64,000 nt of DNA from Sphingobium jiangsuense (GCF_014196495.1 NZ_JACIDT010000010.1:112791-176790), one strand, 5' to 3'. Positions 34,294 to 42,601 are shown, counted from the stretch's first letter. Notes: a model not told the origin generated them from the sequence alone. A program made the numbers and translations.

Positions 34294-35442
34294 TTAAGCT
34301 GCCTCCTGAGAGCTGGTCCGGGATTTTTTCCGGGAGTTTTCCCTAGATTTCGCGGTCCGGCTCATTGCCTCGGCCAGATCGTCATCCGTGACATGAGCGT
34401 AACGCGCCGTAGTGGTGATGCTGGTATGGTTCAGTAAGCGTGAGACCAACTTCAGGCTGCCGGTGACGCGCAACACCCGTGTCGCTGTGTCGTGCCGGAA
34501 ATCATGGAACCTGAAATCGGACAGCTTGGCCTTCGACCGCATGCGTTTCCACTGGCTGAGGGCGCCGGACTTGGTGATCGGATACCGCTTCCCCTTGACC
34601 CTGCCATCCCGTGTCCGGGTGGCGATATAGGTAAAGACCCATTCGCGATGATCGTCCTTTACGGATTTCAGGAGCACCTCCAGTTCCTCGCTGATCGGTG
34701 TGGTGACTTTGCGCCCACCCTTGCCGATCGTCACGATGGTCTTGGAAAACCAGTTGACGTTTTCCCAGCGGATCAGCGTTTCATTCAGGCGACGGCCTGA
34801 CAGCCTGACGAACTCGACCCAAGGACGATAATCATCACGGATAGCGGCATCCAGGGCATCTTCCTCGTGATCGTGCAACTCGCGCACCCGTTCGGTCGGC
34901 TCCTTCAGCCAATGGTCTTTCCAGATGGGTTCCTGCGGAAAGCTATAACGCCACGTGCGACGGGCGCGGCTGAACAGGGCCTTCAGGACTTGCGTGGCTG
35001 TGCGGTTCACGGTGGCAGGGGTGACGGGCCGCACCGGCTTCTTTACAAGATCGCCAGCCTCGTTCCGAACCATGACGGTGGCCTGATGACCGCTCCGCCA
35101 TGCCACCATCGCCGCAACATCGGCATCGGTGATTTCGTCAAGTCGCTTGTCTGCGCCGAAGAACTCCACGAGCCGGGCTAGGTTGCGGTAGGTGTCGCCG
35201 CTGTTGGCGTGGCGCTCTCCGACCTCAGACCAATACCGACCACAGGCAACATCAAGGGTGAGTGGGCCGTTGCCGGTGCGCTTCTCGGCTTCAATGTCCG
35301 CCTTCGCCTTCGCCTTTATCTGGCGTTCGACAAGTTCGGCATCTTTTTTGTTCCGGGCTTTTGTAGAGCCGTAAAAGCGACGACCTTGGATGCGGAAATC
35401 ATAGCTGTAGAACGGGCTTTTGGGTGGCTTATAGACGGACAT
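34294..35442 (-). CDS. Tyrosine-type site-specific integrase of element 1
   Basis: A 382-residue tyrosine recombinase that should integrate and excise element 1 at tRNA-Pro. The catalytic set is visible: R in LSGRRLNETL, H-x-x-R in HDFRHDTATRV, H in LLNHTSITTTARY and nucleophile Y348. The N-terminus (MSVYKPPKSPFYSYDF) is the arm-binding type common in alphaproteobacterial islands. I chose ATG 35442 (GGGAG upstream) over the far longer open frame. The gene reads toward, and ends beside, the attachment repeat. Its last codons include two TCCGGGA repeats. Confidence 0.93.
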   Translation of the reverse strand: MSVYKPPKSPFYSYDFRIQGRRFYGSTKARNKKDAELVERQIKAKAKADIEAEKRTGNGPLTLDVACGRYWSEVGERHANSGDTYRNLARLVEFFGADKRLDEITDADVAAMVAWRSGHQATVMVRNEAGDLVKKPVRPVTPATVNRTATQVLKALFSRARRTWRYSFPQEPIWKDHWLKEPTERVRELHDHEEDALDAAIRDDYRPWVEFVRLSGRRLNETLIRWENVNWFSKTIVTIGKGGRKVTTPISEELEVLLKSVKDDHREWVFTYIATRTRDGRVKGKRYPITKSGALSQWKRMRSKAKLSDFRFHDFRHDTATRVLRVTGSLKLVSRLLNHTSITTTARYAHVTDDDLAEAMSRTAKSRENSRKKSRTSSQEAA

Positions 35443-35654
35443 TTCGGGGTCTCCCTGACCTTCTGATTTTGCTTGAAGGTTTCGAGGTTCTTGTCGGTGA
35501 AGCGGTGGACTTTCCGCGTCGCGGTGCCGATGTTGATGAAGCGGAGCCGTCCGGCCTCGACGTGTTTCATCAGTGTCTTGACCGACATGGCCAGCTTCGC
35601 GGCGGCCTCCTTCGGGAGCATCATTCGCTCCCCGGTGGGGAGTTCGTGCCTCAT
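35316..35654 (-). CDS. Excisionase-like helix-turn-helix protein
   Basis: A 112-residue basic protein with a MerR/excisionase-type HTH (LPKEAAAKLAMSVKTLMKHVEAGRL, about residues 13-37). It overlaps the integrase start by 127 bases in another frame, so its C-terminal 42 residues are encoded by the integrase N-terminal codons; this long overlap recurs in related island modules. GGGAGG lies 7 bases before ATG 35654. Likely role: directionality factor or regulator of integrase. Confidence 0.78.
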   Translation of the reverse strand: MRHELPTGERMMLPKEAAAKLAMSVKTLMKHVEAGRLRFINIGTATRKVHRFTDKNLETFKQNQKVRETPKCPSISHPKARSTAMISASKVVAFTALQKPGTKKMPNLSNAR

Positions 35655-35809
35655 GCATCGACCTCCCGATCACTGGCCATCGCGCGTTCCAGAATAGCGA
35701 CAAGTTCGCTGTTGGCACTGCGATGATTGGTCTTTGCTCTGTCCGTCAGCCACGCCTTCAACTCAGGCGGCACACGAAAAATGACCTTCGGCAGTTCTCT
35801 GCTCGGCAT
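35651..35809 (-). CDS. Arc-family ribbon-helix-helix DNA-binding protein
   Basis: A 52-residue protein: MPSRELPKVIFRVPPELK, then AWLTDRAKTNHRSANSEL and a helical tail. The strand PKVIFRVP followed by two helices with the conserved SANSEL is the Arc/MetJ fold. Its stop overlaps the start of the excisionase-like gene (ATGA), so the two are coupled. It is divergent from a second Arc-type gene, and TATGGCC palindromes lie between them; it probably represses both promoters. Confidence 0.85.
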   Translation of the reverse strand: MPSRELPKVIFRVPPELKAWLTDRAKTNHRSANSELVAILERAMASDREVDA

Positions 35810-35834
35810 GCTGATGCTCCTTGCCTCATTTTAA

Positions 35835-35851
35835 TATGGCCATGGGCCATA
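35835..35851. promoter_or_regulatory. Palindromic operator 1 (Arc-type repressors)
   Basis: TATGGCCATGGGCCATA, a 7-3-7 perfect inverted repeat 26 bases upstream of the minus-strand Arc gene. An identical half-site arrangement recurs 55 bases away (35890). Binding by one or both flanking Arc proteins is inference. Confidence 0.75.
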
Positions 35852-35889
35852 CATGGTCTATAAGGTCGGATGAAGCGCCGCAAGAAAAA

Positions 35890-35906
35890 TATGGCCACTG
35901 GCCATA
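35890..35906. promoter_or_regulatory. Palindromic operator 2 (Arc-type repressors)
   Basis: TATGGCCACTGGCCATA, same 7-3-7 palindrome as operator 1, start-to-start distance 55 bp (about five helical turns), 18 bases upstream of the plus-strand Arc gene start at 35924. A degenerate half-site (CATGGTC) lies between the two. Confidence 0.75.
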
Positions 35907-35923
35907 GGGAAGGGATCGACGTT

Positions 35924-36217
35924 ATGACCAAGGCTCCCAGCCGTCAGTTGGACAAGTTCATCGTACGTCTGCCGGACGGGATGCGGGCTAGGATCGACGA
36001 GGCATCGAAGGTGTCGAAAAGAACGATGAACGCGGAAATCGTGGCGCGGTTAGAAGCAAGCTTCAAAGCCGAGGAAGATACGAGAGGACTGGCGTTCGTG
36101 AGGAGCGTCAAGGATCACGCGACCCAGACCGAACCGGACACCACTATCGACGCTCGTCTGACGGCCATCGAAAAACAGCTTGTCGTGCTCAACGAAAAGC
36201 TGTTGGGCAAAGCATAG
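35924..36217 (+). CDS. Arc-family ribbon-helix-helix DNA-binding protein
   Basis: A 97-residue protein with the RHH domain at the start (RQLDKFIVRLPDGMRARIDE, then KRTMNAEIVARLEASF) and a C-terminal helical extension that may multimerise. I place the start at ATG 35924 rather than 35870, because the longer form would put operator 2 inside the coding region and adds a non-family lysine-rich leader. Divergent from the 52-residue Arc protein. Together they look like a repressor switch controlling integration/excision. Confidence 0.82.
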   Translation: MTKAPSRQLDKFIVRLPDGMRARIDEASKVSKRTMNAEIVARLEASFKAEEDTRGLAFVRSVKDHATQTEPDTTIDARLTAIEKQLVVLNEKLLGKA

Positions 36218-36265
36218 CGAAACACCGCCGTCGTCGGCCCGCATCATCCAAGCCTGCAACTTCGA

Positions 36266-36754
36266 TCAGGGTTCCCAGACGAAGTGGGCGACGTATCCCC
36301 AATAGGAATGGCTGCCATCTCGCGTGTCGAACATGATCTCTTGCACATTGCCAACCTGCTGCATGCGGACGCCTTGCTCTCCGGGTCGCAGATAGCGGCA
36401 GCCGAGGGCAAGCGCCTGATCGGGCCGCTTCGCGTTGTGCAGGTTCAGGCCACGCTCCAGATCGAAGACGCTGGGGCAGACGATCGCAAGATGCTTCGAT
36501 GTTACCCGGTTCCGGGCCACACCGATGGGGAGTGGGTTAACCCCCTTCGGATCAGGCGAGACGGCGCTCGTGGTTGCCTCGACCTCACGATGTATTTTCC
36601 CCTGAGCACGGATCAGCGCGGCGGTCCCTTCCATCACCTGCTCATTCGTGGGCTGGGGTAGCTTCTCTTCATTGGACGCTCCCACCATGAACTTGAAGGC
36701 CAAGCCGACCGCTATCGCACCTAGCGCAACTTTCGTTGACAAGTTCATGTTCAC
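36266..36754 (-). CDS. Hypothetical membrane-anchored or exported protein
   Basis: A 162-residue protein with one N-terminal hydrophobic segment (KVALGAIAVGLAFKFMVGA) and a soluble region with two cysteines (IVCPSVFDLE, ALGCRYLRPGEQG) that may form a disulfide. I recognise no family. It lies convergent with the Arc gene inside element 1. A 14-bp palindrome, TGCAATTAATTGCA, sits 20 bases upstream of its start. An alternative start is the second Met, two codons in. Confidence 0.6.
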   Translation of the reverse strand: MNMNLSTKVALGAIAVGLAFKFMVGASNEEKLPQPTNEQVMEGTAALIRAQGKIHREVEATTSAVSPDPKGVNPLPIGVARNRVTSKHLAIVCPSVFDLERGLNLHNAKRPDQALALGCRYLRPGEQGVRMQQVGNVQEIMFDTRDGSHSYWGYVAHFVWEP

Positions 36755-36774
36755 TTCTCGTCCGTTTTCCAGAT

Positions 36775-36788
36775 TGCAATTAATTGCA
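36775..36788. promoter_or_regulatory. Palindrome TGCAATTAATTGCA, copy 1
   Basis: Perfect 14-bp palindrome just upstream of the minus-strand gene at 36754. Identical at 41918-41931 and 13/14 identical at 43362-43375, always near the 5' end of a minus-strand gene of element 1. Confidence 0.5.
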
Positions 36789-36867
36789 CACGATCAAAGT
36801 GGCCCTTCAGGTCCATTTTTAGGCTCTGATAAGTAAGGATTATCGGAGGTTAGAAGGTGCTCGCCCT

Positions 36868-37302
36868 TCATCCCGTCACGTCCACAAGATGACCGCTCCG
36901 CAGGGTCAAACGGTGCTTGCAGGTCGGGCAATTCATCGAAGCGTCCTCGACGTTTCGGATCAGCACCGGGCCTTCGCAGTGAGGGCACCGGCCCGACCGG
37001 GCTGCATCCTTCTCGCCGACCAGCGCCTGCCATGATGCCTTCAGACACAGATAGGCGAAGGCGAGCACTCCAATGGTCAAGCCCACCGGACCTGCGATGA
37101 CGCTGCCAATCGGTATGCCGATTAACAGTACGAGCAACGCTTTGCCGAACGTGCCCATGCCGCTGCCGAGTGTTACAGCCTGCTGAGACAGGGTGGGACT
37201 GCTCTGGAACTTCTGCCCGGTCCGTTGGCCGGTCGTTGCTTCCGCCGCTTCCCCCTGTGCTCTGATCCTCTGACGGATGCCTGATCCCTGATCGGCCATC
37301 AT
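36868..37302 (-). CDS. Membrane protein with C-terminal zinc ribbon
   Basis: A 144-residue protein: hydrophilic Gln/Thr-rich N-terminus, two hydrophobic segments (GKALLVLLIGIPIGSVIAG and LTIGVLAFAYLCLKASW), then a zinc ribbon with CPHC and CPTC pairs spaced by about 17 residues. I recognise no named family. Encoded in element 1 between the unknown exported protein and the XRE regulator; its start is either of two adjacent Met codons. Confidence 0.6.
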   Translation of the reverse strand: MMADQGSGIRQRIRAQGEAAEATTGQRTGQKFQSSPTLSQQAVTLGSGMGTFGKALLVLLIGIPIGSVIAGPVGLTIGVLAFAYLCLKASWQALVGEKDAARSGRCPHCEGPVLIRNVEDASMNCPTCKHRLTLRSGHLVDVTG

Positions 37303-37446
37303 TGCCCCTCAATGTAACGCGATTGATGCTTCAGGCCGTAAGCTAATTACGAAAAGTTGCCGGTTACTTACTGATACATATCAAAATCGAAATAGCGTCC
37401 CTCATGGCGAGATCGGCACCCGGTTACGCATTGACCGGGAGGCACC

Positions 37447-37782
37447 ATGGTCGATTTGCGGACGAGATTTGGCAGGCTGGTAAAGGCGCATCGCACGCGC
37501 ATGGGGCTGACACAGGAGGCGCTGGCCGAGCGCGCCAACATCAGCACCGACATGGTTTCCAAGATCGAGGGCGGAAGCAGCGGCGCGCGCTTCGGCGTGA
37601 TCGCGCAACTTGCCGACGCGCTGCAAGTCGATCCTGCTGAACTGTTTACGCCTAATCTCCCTTCAGGCCAACTTCAGCGGATGACATTGACGGACATTGT
37701 CAGTCGGCTTGGAAGCCTCAGCGATGGTGAGTTGCGTTGGCTGAACGGGATTATTGACGCGGCGCTACGGCCCAAGGGTTAG
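37447..37782 (+). CDS. XRE-family helix-turn-helix regulator
   Basis: A 111-residue protein with a standard XRE domain (HRTRMGLTQEALAERANISTDMVSKIEGG, residues about 14-45) and a short helical C-terminus. Such single-domain regulators often control island genes. It converges on the ars operon (arsH stop 12 bases away) and is the only plus-strand gene of the ars segment. Confidence 0.88.
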   Translation: MVDLRTRFGRLVKAHRTRMGLTQEALAERANISTDMVSKIEGGSSGARFGVIAQLADALQVDPAELFTPNLPSGQLQRMTLTDIVSRLGSLSDGELRWLNGIIDAALRPKG

Positions 37783-37794
37783 AGCGAACCGCGT

Positions 37795-38541
37795 TTAGGC
37801 TTTGCGAATAGCGATCGCGGACAGATCGGTTACAGGATCGACCGTCACGTCCGCCGCCTTGCGCTCGGAATAACGATCCACAAGCTGCGCGGCATGGGGG
37901 CGCAGCAGCACCGTGAACCGCACCAGTTCCTCCATCACGTCAACGATGCGGTCATAATAGCTGGACGGCTTCATGCGCCCGGCTTCATCGAACTCTTTGT
38001 AGGCTGTCGCCACGCTCGACTGGTTGGGAATGGTGAACATCCGCATCCAGCGACCGAGCAGGCGCAGCGTGTTGACCGCGTTGAACGATTGCGAGCCGCC
38101 CGATACCTGCATGACCGCGAGCGTGCGGCCTTGCGTCGGTCGCATCCCCTTCATTTCCAACGGAAGGTGGTCGATCTGTGCCTTCATGATGCCGGTGATC
38201 TGGCCATGCCGTTCCGGGCTGCACCAGACCATACCTTCGGACCAGAAAGCATGTTCGCGCAATTCGTGGACTGCGGGATGATCGTCCCCCTTCACCTGAT
38301 CGGGCAAGGGCAGATCGGACGGATCGAAGATGCGGGTTTCCGCGCCGAATAGTTGCAGCAGGCGCGCAGCTTCTTCGACCGCGAAGCGCGAGAAAGAGCG
38401 TTCGCGCAACGACCCGTAGAGCAGAAGGATGCGCGGCGGCGGATCGCTCGCACCAAGCCCCGATGCGGGCCGCTCATGCACATAGCGGGGATCGAGCGCG
38501 GGCAGATAATCTAGGTCGGGAAGATGTCGGATACGGGTCAA
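37795..38541 (-). CDS. arsH: Arsenical resistance protein ArsH (NADPH-dependent FMN reductase family)
   Basis: Flavoprotein that oxidises trivalent organoarsenicals. The 248-residue protein has the flavodoxin-like FMN site [15 protein letters not shown] and the ArsH-typical N-terminus ([14 protein letters not shown]), plus [21 protein letters not shown] (substrate/FMN loop). Last gene of the ars operon; its ATG overlaps the acr3 stop by four bases. Confidence 0.95.
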   Translation of the reverse strand: MTRIRHLPDLDYLPALDPRYVHERPASGLGASDPPPRILLLYGSLRERSFSRFAVEEAARLLQLFGAETRIFDPSDLPLPDQVKGDDHPAVHELREHAFWSEGMVWCSPERHGQITGIMKAQIDHLPLEMKGMRPTQGRTLAVMQVSGGSQSFNAVNTLRLLGRWMRMFTIPNQSSVATAYKEFDEAGRMKPSSYYDRIVDVMEELVRFTVLLRPHAAQLVDRYSERKAADVTVDPVTDLSAIAIRKA

Positions 38542-39614
38542 GCAGTCGTTCCCCTTTCATACCAGCCGCGCGTGCGCTTCACGATGGCCACCACCGACAG
38601 CATTACCGGCACCTCGACGAGCACGCCGACCACGGTGGCGAGCGCAGCGCCGGATGTGATGCCGAACAGGCTGATCGCGGCCGCCACGGCCAGCTCGAAG
38701 AAATTGGACGCGCCGATCAGCGCCGAGGGCGCCGCCACGCACCATGCGACACCGAATTTACGGCTCAGCCAGTAGGCCAGCCCGGCGTTGAAATAGACCT
38801 GTATCAATATCGGCACCGCGATGAGCGCGATCACCAGAGGCTGTGCAAGGATCGCCTCGCCCTGAAAGCCGAACAGCAATACCAGCGTGGCCAGCAATGC
38901 GGTGAGGGACACCGGACCAAGCCCGGCGAGCAACCTGTCAAGCGCGGCCTGCCCACCAGAGGCCAGCACAGTTCGCCGGAGGAATTGCGCGACGACGACC
39001 GGCACGACGATATACAGGCCGACCGACAGCGCCAGCGTATCCCAAGGCACGGTGATCGAGGCGACGCCGAGCAGCAGGCCGACCAGCGGTGCGAAGGCGA
39101 ACACCATGATGAGATCATTGAGCGCCACCTGGCTCAGTGTGAAATTGGGTTCGCCGTCGCACAGGTTCGACCAGACGAACACCATCGCCGTACAAGGTGC
39201 GGCGGCGAGCAGGATCAGCCCGGCGATATAGGAGGGTGCCTGTCCCTCGGGCAGCAGCGGCGCGAACAGATAGCCTAGGAAAAAAGTGCCAAGCAGCGCC
39301 ATCGAGAAGGGTTTGACCGCCCAGTTGATGAACAGGGTGACGCCGACACCCTTCCAGTGCTGGCGGACGGACCCTAATGCGCCGAAGTCGATCTTGAGCA
39401 GCATCGGCACGATCATCAGCCAGATCAGCACCGCGACGACGAGATTGACGTTGGCGACCTCTGCCGATGCGATCACACCGAACAGGTTGGGCAGCGCATG
39501 GCCGAGCGCGATACCCACTACGATGCAGAGCGCCACCCAGAGGCTCAGATACCGCTCGAAGAAGGAAATGCCCGGACGAGGCGGCACCGAGGCCGCAAGG
39601 GGAGCCGTTGACAT
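38538..39614 (-). CDS. acr3: Arsenite efflux permease Acr3
   Basis: Ten-helix inner-membrane arsenite exporter. The 358-residue protein has the Acr3 signatures: [21 protein letters not shown] (essential cysteine in APCTAM) and [19 protein letters not shown] start at ATG 39614 (GAGGTAGCT upstream), 7 bases after the preceding arsC stop. Together with the two reductases it provides arsenate-to-arsenite reduction and efflux. Confidence 0.95.
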   Translation of the reverse strand: MSTAPLAASVPPRPGISFFERYLSLWVALCIVVGIALGHALPNLFGVIASAEVANVNLVVAVLIWLMIVPMLLKIDFGALGSVRQHWKGVGVTLFINWAVKPFSMALLGTFFLGYLFAPLLPEGQAPSYIAGLILLAAAPCTAMVFVWSNLCDGEPNFTLSQVALNDLIMVFAFAPLVGLLLGVASITVPWDTLALSVGLYIVVPVVVAQFLRRTVLASGGQAALDRLLAGLGPVSLTALLATLVLLFGFQGEAILAQPLVIALIAVPILIQVYFNAGLAYWLSRKFGVAWCVAAPSALIGASNFFELAVAAAISLFGITSGAALATVVGVLVEVPVMLSVVAIVKRTRGWYERGTTA

Positions 39615-39621
39615 AGCTACC

Positions 39622-40044
39622 TCAAGCGACCCGCTGACCGTGTTCGTCCACGACCCGCTCGCCATCTTCCTTAGCGAATGCACCTTGCTGCGAAGGCAGC
39701 AGGTCCAGCACGGTTTCCGAAGGGCGACACAGCCTAACACCGAGCGGCGAGACGACCAGCGGTCGGTTGATAAGGATCGGATGCGCCATCATCGCGTCAA
39801 GCAAGGCCGCATCGCTCAGGCTTTCATCGCTCAAGCCGAGTTCGCCATAGGGCGTGCCTTTCTCGCGCAGCAGATCGCGCGGCGTGATCCCGGCGCGTTC
39901 GATGAGTTGGACGAGCAGTTCGCGGGTTGGCGGTGTCTTGAGATATTCGATGATATGCGGCTCAGTCCCCGCATTGCGGATCAGGCCCAGCACATTGCGC
40001 GAAGTGCCGCACTCCGGGTTGTGGTATATGACGATGTCGATCAC
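39622..40044 (-). CDS. arsC: Arsenate reductase ArsC, glutaredoxin-dependent type
   Basis: A 140-residue ArsC/Spx-family reductase with the catalytic cysteine C12 (HNPECGTSRN) and the arginine-bearing RPLVVSPLGVRLCRP segment of the substrate pocket. It uses glutathione/glutaredoxin, as in plasmid R773 ArsC. The start overlaps the end of the preceding reductase gene by four bases. A second reductase of a different fold is directly upstream. Confidence 0.93.
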   Translation of the reverse strand: MIDIVIYHNPECGTSRNVLGLIRNAGTEPHIIEYLKTPPTRELLVQLIERAGITPRDLLREKGTPYGELGLSDESLSDAALLDAMMAHPILINRPLVVSPLGVRLCRPSETVLDLLPSQQGAFAKEDGERVVDEHGQRVA

Positions 40045-40571
40045 GCAGCATCTCCGCGCCGCGTGGTCGATCCTTCAACATGACCAATCTCTCGTAGCTT
40101 CGCAGCGAGCGCCTTGGCTTCGAGGGCTTCAAGGGGCAGCGCAAGGAACAGTTTAAGCCGGTTTTCCAGATAGCGGAGCGCCGTCACGAAGGCGCGCTCA
40201 CGCTCTATATCCGTCCCTTCAACATGGCTGGGGTCTTCGATGCCCCAATGCGCGGTTATCGGATGGCCCGGCCAAACCGGGCAGGTTTCACCGGCTGCAT
40301 CGTCGCAAACGGTGAACACGAAATCCATGTGCGGCGCATCCGGCCGGGAAAACTCCTCCCAGCTTTTCGAGCGCAGTCCTTTGGTCGGATAGCCGATCCG
40401 CTCAAGCAATCTTAGCGCGTCCAGGTTGATCGTCCCTTTGGGAAAGCTCCCTGCCGAGAAACCACGGAAACGGCCTTCGCCCAGCTTGTTAAGCGCGCTT
40501 TCGGCAAGGATCGAGCGGGCTGAATTACCAGTGCATAGGAACAGGACATTGAACACGCGACTGGTGGGCAT
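40041..40571 (-). CDS. Arsenate reductase ArsC, low-molecular-weight phosphatase (thioredoxin-type)
   Basis: A 176-residue protein of the LMW protein tyrosine phosphatase fold. The P-loop C13-x5-R19 (LFLCTGNSARS) and the redox pair C89 and C97 (CDDAAGETC) are those of thioredoxin-coupled arsenate reductases, so it is not a phosphatase. I chose ATG 40571, with GAAGGA in front, over a TTG 15 bases upstream. Second gene of the operon. Confidence 0.92.
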   Translation of the reverse strand: MPTSRVFNVLFLCTGNSARSILAESALNKLGEGRFRGFSAGSFPKGTINLDALRLLERIGYPTKGLRSKSWEEFSRPDAPHMDFVFTVCDDAAGETCPVWPGHPITAHWGIEDPSHVEGTDIERERAFVTALRYLENRLKLFLALPLEALEAKALAAKLREIGHVEGSTTRRGDAA

Positions 40572-40582
40572 GGCGGTATCCT

Positions 40583-40912
40583 TCAACAGCAGGTCAGTTC
40601 AGCCAACAGCGGCTCGCAAAGCTCGGCGCGGCCTTGGCAGCAGTCTTTGGCCAGAAAGAGCATCAGATCGCGCAGGGCGCTGATGTTCGCGCGTTGGATC
40701 ATCTGCCGCCCACGCTTCTCCGACATGATGAGACCCGCTTTCACCAACACTGCCAAATGCGTGGAAAAGGTGCTTTGGGTCAGGCCGAAATCTTCAGCCA
40801 GTTGTCCGGTTGATAGGCCGCCCGGCTCATGTTGAACGAGGAGGCGAAATGCCGCGAGGCGTGTGGGGTGCGCCAGAGCCGCCAAGGCGACGAGAGCATC
40901 ATCGGTTCTCAT
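40583..40912 (-). CDS. arsR: ArsR-type arsenite-responsive repressor
   Basis: A 109-residue winged-HTH repressor (recognition helix in TQSTFSTHLAVLVKAGL). The canonical ELCVCDL metal motif of the R773 repressor is absent; instead C91, C92 and C99 lie in a C-terminal helix (AKDCCQGRAELCEP) with C108/C109 at the end, as in the alternative As(III) sites known from Acidithiobacillus-type ArsR. It heads the operon, and two palindromes lie right before its start codon. Confidence 0.93.
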   Translation of the reverse strand: MRTDDALVALAALAHPTRLAAFRLLVQHEPGGLSTGQLAEDFGLTQSTFSTHLAVLVKAGLIMSEKRGRQMIQRANISALRDLMLFLAKDCCQGRAELCEPLLAELTCC

Positions 40913-40970
40913 GCATCGGGATTATCCGATGCAATGGCGGAGGTCAATAAGCATCGTGAATAACCGATGG
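40913..40970 (-). promoter_or_regulatory. ars operon promoter with two ArsR-type operators
   Basis: Operator 1 is GCATCGG-N6-CCGATGC at 40913-40932, touching the arsR start codon. Operator 2, at 40951-40970, is CATCGT-N6-CCGATG (one mismatch), 38 bp upstream. Read on the minus strand, a TTGACC (40942-40947) and a GATAAT (40921-40926) lie 15 bases apart, so operator 1 overlaps the -10 and repression by ArsR is expected. The predicted start of transcription would leave almost no 5' leader. Confidence 0.7.
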
Positions 40971-40982
40971 AAGCGCCAACAA

Positions 40983-41975
40983 TCAAAGGACCGCGCCAGC
41001 GGCGTTGTCGGTGAACAAGCTCCCATCGCGGACGTAGCGGCCCAACATGGCGTCGCTCTTGTGGCCCGTTTGCGCCCTGACCTTGAACGTGGATGCCCCC
41101 GCTATTACGGCGCTAGTCGCGAAACCAGCGCGCAGGGAGTGACCGGAGAAAGTGGCGGGGTCAAAGCCCGCCGCCGCCACGCGCTTCTTCGTGATCGTCG
41201 ATACTGCTTCCCCGGATAGGCGATCGGGGGCGATATGCCCGTGCCGGTCGATGCTGCGGAAGATCGGTCCCTGTTCGATCCCGGCATGGGCGAGCCAGTC
41301 GGTCAGGTGACGCACCGGACACCAACGTGTGCGCCCATGCGGGATGGCGATCTTACGGCCTTGTCCGTCCTGATCGGTTTTCGACCTGCGGAGATGCAAC
41401 ACGATCCCTTGCCGGACATGCTCGACATCACCGCAGTCCAACCCAACCAGTTCTGAGCGACGGAAGGCGGCGGCAAAGCCGAGCAACAAGAGGGCACGGT
41501 CGCGCACGTCGATGGTGCGATCCCCCATCTTCTCCAACACCATGAACAGATCATCGCGTTGCAGGGCTTGGGCCTCGCGCTGAGCTACGCCCCTGATCCG
41601 CCTGATCCCTCGCATCGTCGCCTTCACGATTTCGGCCCGGCAAGGATCGCCATGACCAGAGGCCCGATGTGCTTTGGCGATGGCCGCGAGCCTTCGTTGG
41701 ATCGTCGCGACGCCGAAGGCGTCGGCGATCTCGGCAAGGTAGGCTGCGACAACTTCCGGTGAGCAAGGAATATCCCTGCCAGATGCCCGGAAATGGGCCA
41801 GATCGGCCGCGTAGGCACGTTTGCTGTTGGCGGATAGGGAATGGGTTAGAAGGCGACGGATCGGCTCTGAGAGCGGCCCTGCGGGCTGATGCTGCCAATC
41901 CGAGGAAGTGCCAGAATTGCAATTAATTGCACAACTCGCACCGCTTTCATTTTGTACAATTATTTGTTTTTGCAT
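40983..41975 (-). CDS. Second tyrosine recombinase, adjacent to the ars operon
   Basis: A 330-residue tyrosine recombinase of the XerC/phage-integrase superfamily: N-terminal SAM-like core-binding domain (SANSKRAYAADLAHFRASGR), catalytic residues in FRRSELVGL, HSLRAGFAT and TGHKSDAMLGRYVRD (nucleophile Y314). It differs from the integrase at the island edge and ends 12 bases before the ars operators. It may have moved the ars cassette, or act as a resolvase-like enzyme; no att site for it was found. Its first codons contain the TGCAATTAATTGCA palindrome. Confidence 0.88.
   Translation of the reverse strand: MQKQIIVQNESGASCAINCNSGTSSDWQHQPAGPLSEPIRRLLTHSLSANSKRAYAADLAHFRASGRDIPCSPEVVAAYLAEIADAFGVATIQRRLAAIAKAHRASGHGDPCRAEIVKATMRGIRRIRGVAQREAQALQRDDLFMVLEKMGDRTIDVRDRALLLLGFAAAFRRSELVGLDCGDVEHVRQGIVLHLRRSKTDQDGQGRKIAIPHGRTRWCPVRHLTDWLAHAGIEQGPIFRSIDRHGHIAPDRLSGEAVSTITKKRVAAAGFDPATFSGHSLRAGFATSAVIAGASTFKVRAQTGHKSDAMLGRYVRDGSLFTDNAAGAVL
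41918..41931. promoter_or_regulatory. Palindrome TGCAATTAATTGCA, copy 2
   Basis: Perfect copy of the 14-bp palindrome at 36775, here within codons 15-20 of the recombinase gene, in an unusually AT-rich stretch (about 41910-42000). Confidence 0.45.
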
Positions 41976-42055
41976 ATCGCAATTTATCCTGTGATTTCAA
42001 AATCATATTCCAAAGTCGCTATGCCCAAAAAAGGGGGTCTAAGGATCGCGAAATT

Positions 42056-42601
42056 TCAGCCCAATTTCCGCTCCTGACGGGCGTAGGCTTCAGCCAGTCG
42101 CTGATCGCGATCCGACAGCAGATCGTCGGACAGCTTGTGCAGGGCGAGCAAGCGTTCCTCGGCGGCGGCGTGGCTTTCCAGCGTGCCATCGTGGCGAATG
42201 TGCGCGATCCTGACATCCGGCAGCCTGTAGAGGTGACGGGCGATCAGCGAGAAGCGATGACATTGCAGCGGGTCGCGTTCGGCACACAGGAGAGCGGGCG
42301 TGCATCTAGCAGCTATGGCCAGAACGCTCTCGATCCCTGTGGAGAAGGCAGCAGTCGTGCGTCGGGTTGCGTAGTCGGTGGGACCGCTCATCGGCATCCC
42401 GCCCAGATCATCGCCCAGGTGGACGTAGGCGATGCCAACCCGGTTCAGCCGGACCCGCAGTTGCGGCTTGTTGAAGTGTTGCCAGCGCGACCGGGGCGAT
42501 GATCGCACGTCGATGACGCAGCCGATGTTGAATTGGTCGAGAGCGTAGCTGAACTCGTCCCAGCCAGCATTAGAGTGTCCGAGAGATAGGATGTCCTTCA
42601 C
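42056..42601 (-). CDS. DUF488 domain-containing protein
   Basis: A 181-residue protein of the DUF488 family: LSLGHSNAGWDEFSYAL, VIDVRSSPRSRWQHFNK, YVHLGDDLGG and the cysteine/histidine motif LLCAERDPLQCHRFSLIARHL. Function is unknown; DUF488 proteins often ride on mobile DNA and heavy-metal islands. The start codon is GTG 42601. The gene is preceded by AT-rich DNA with a TGAAAT...ATTTCA inverted repeat. Confidence 0.85.
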   Translation of the reverse strand: MKDILSLGHSNAGWDEFSYALDQFNIGCVIDVRSSPRSRWQHFNKPQLRVRLNRVGIAYVHLGDDLGGMPMSGPTDYATRRTTAAFSTGIESVLAIAARCTPALLCAERDPLQCHRFSLIARHLYRLPDVRIAHIRHDGTLESHAAAEERLLALHKLSDDLLSDRDQRLAEAYARQERKLG

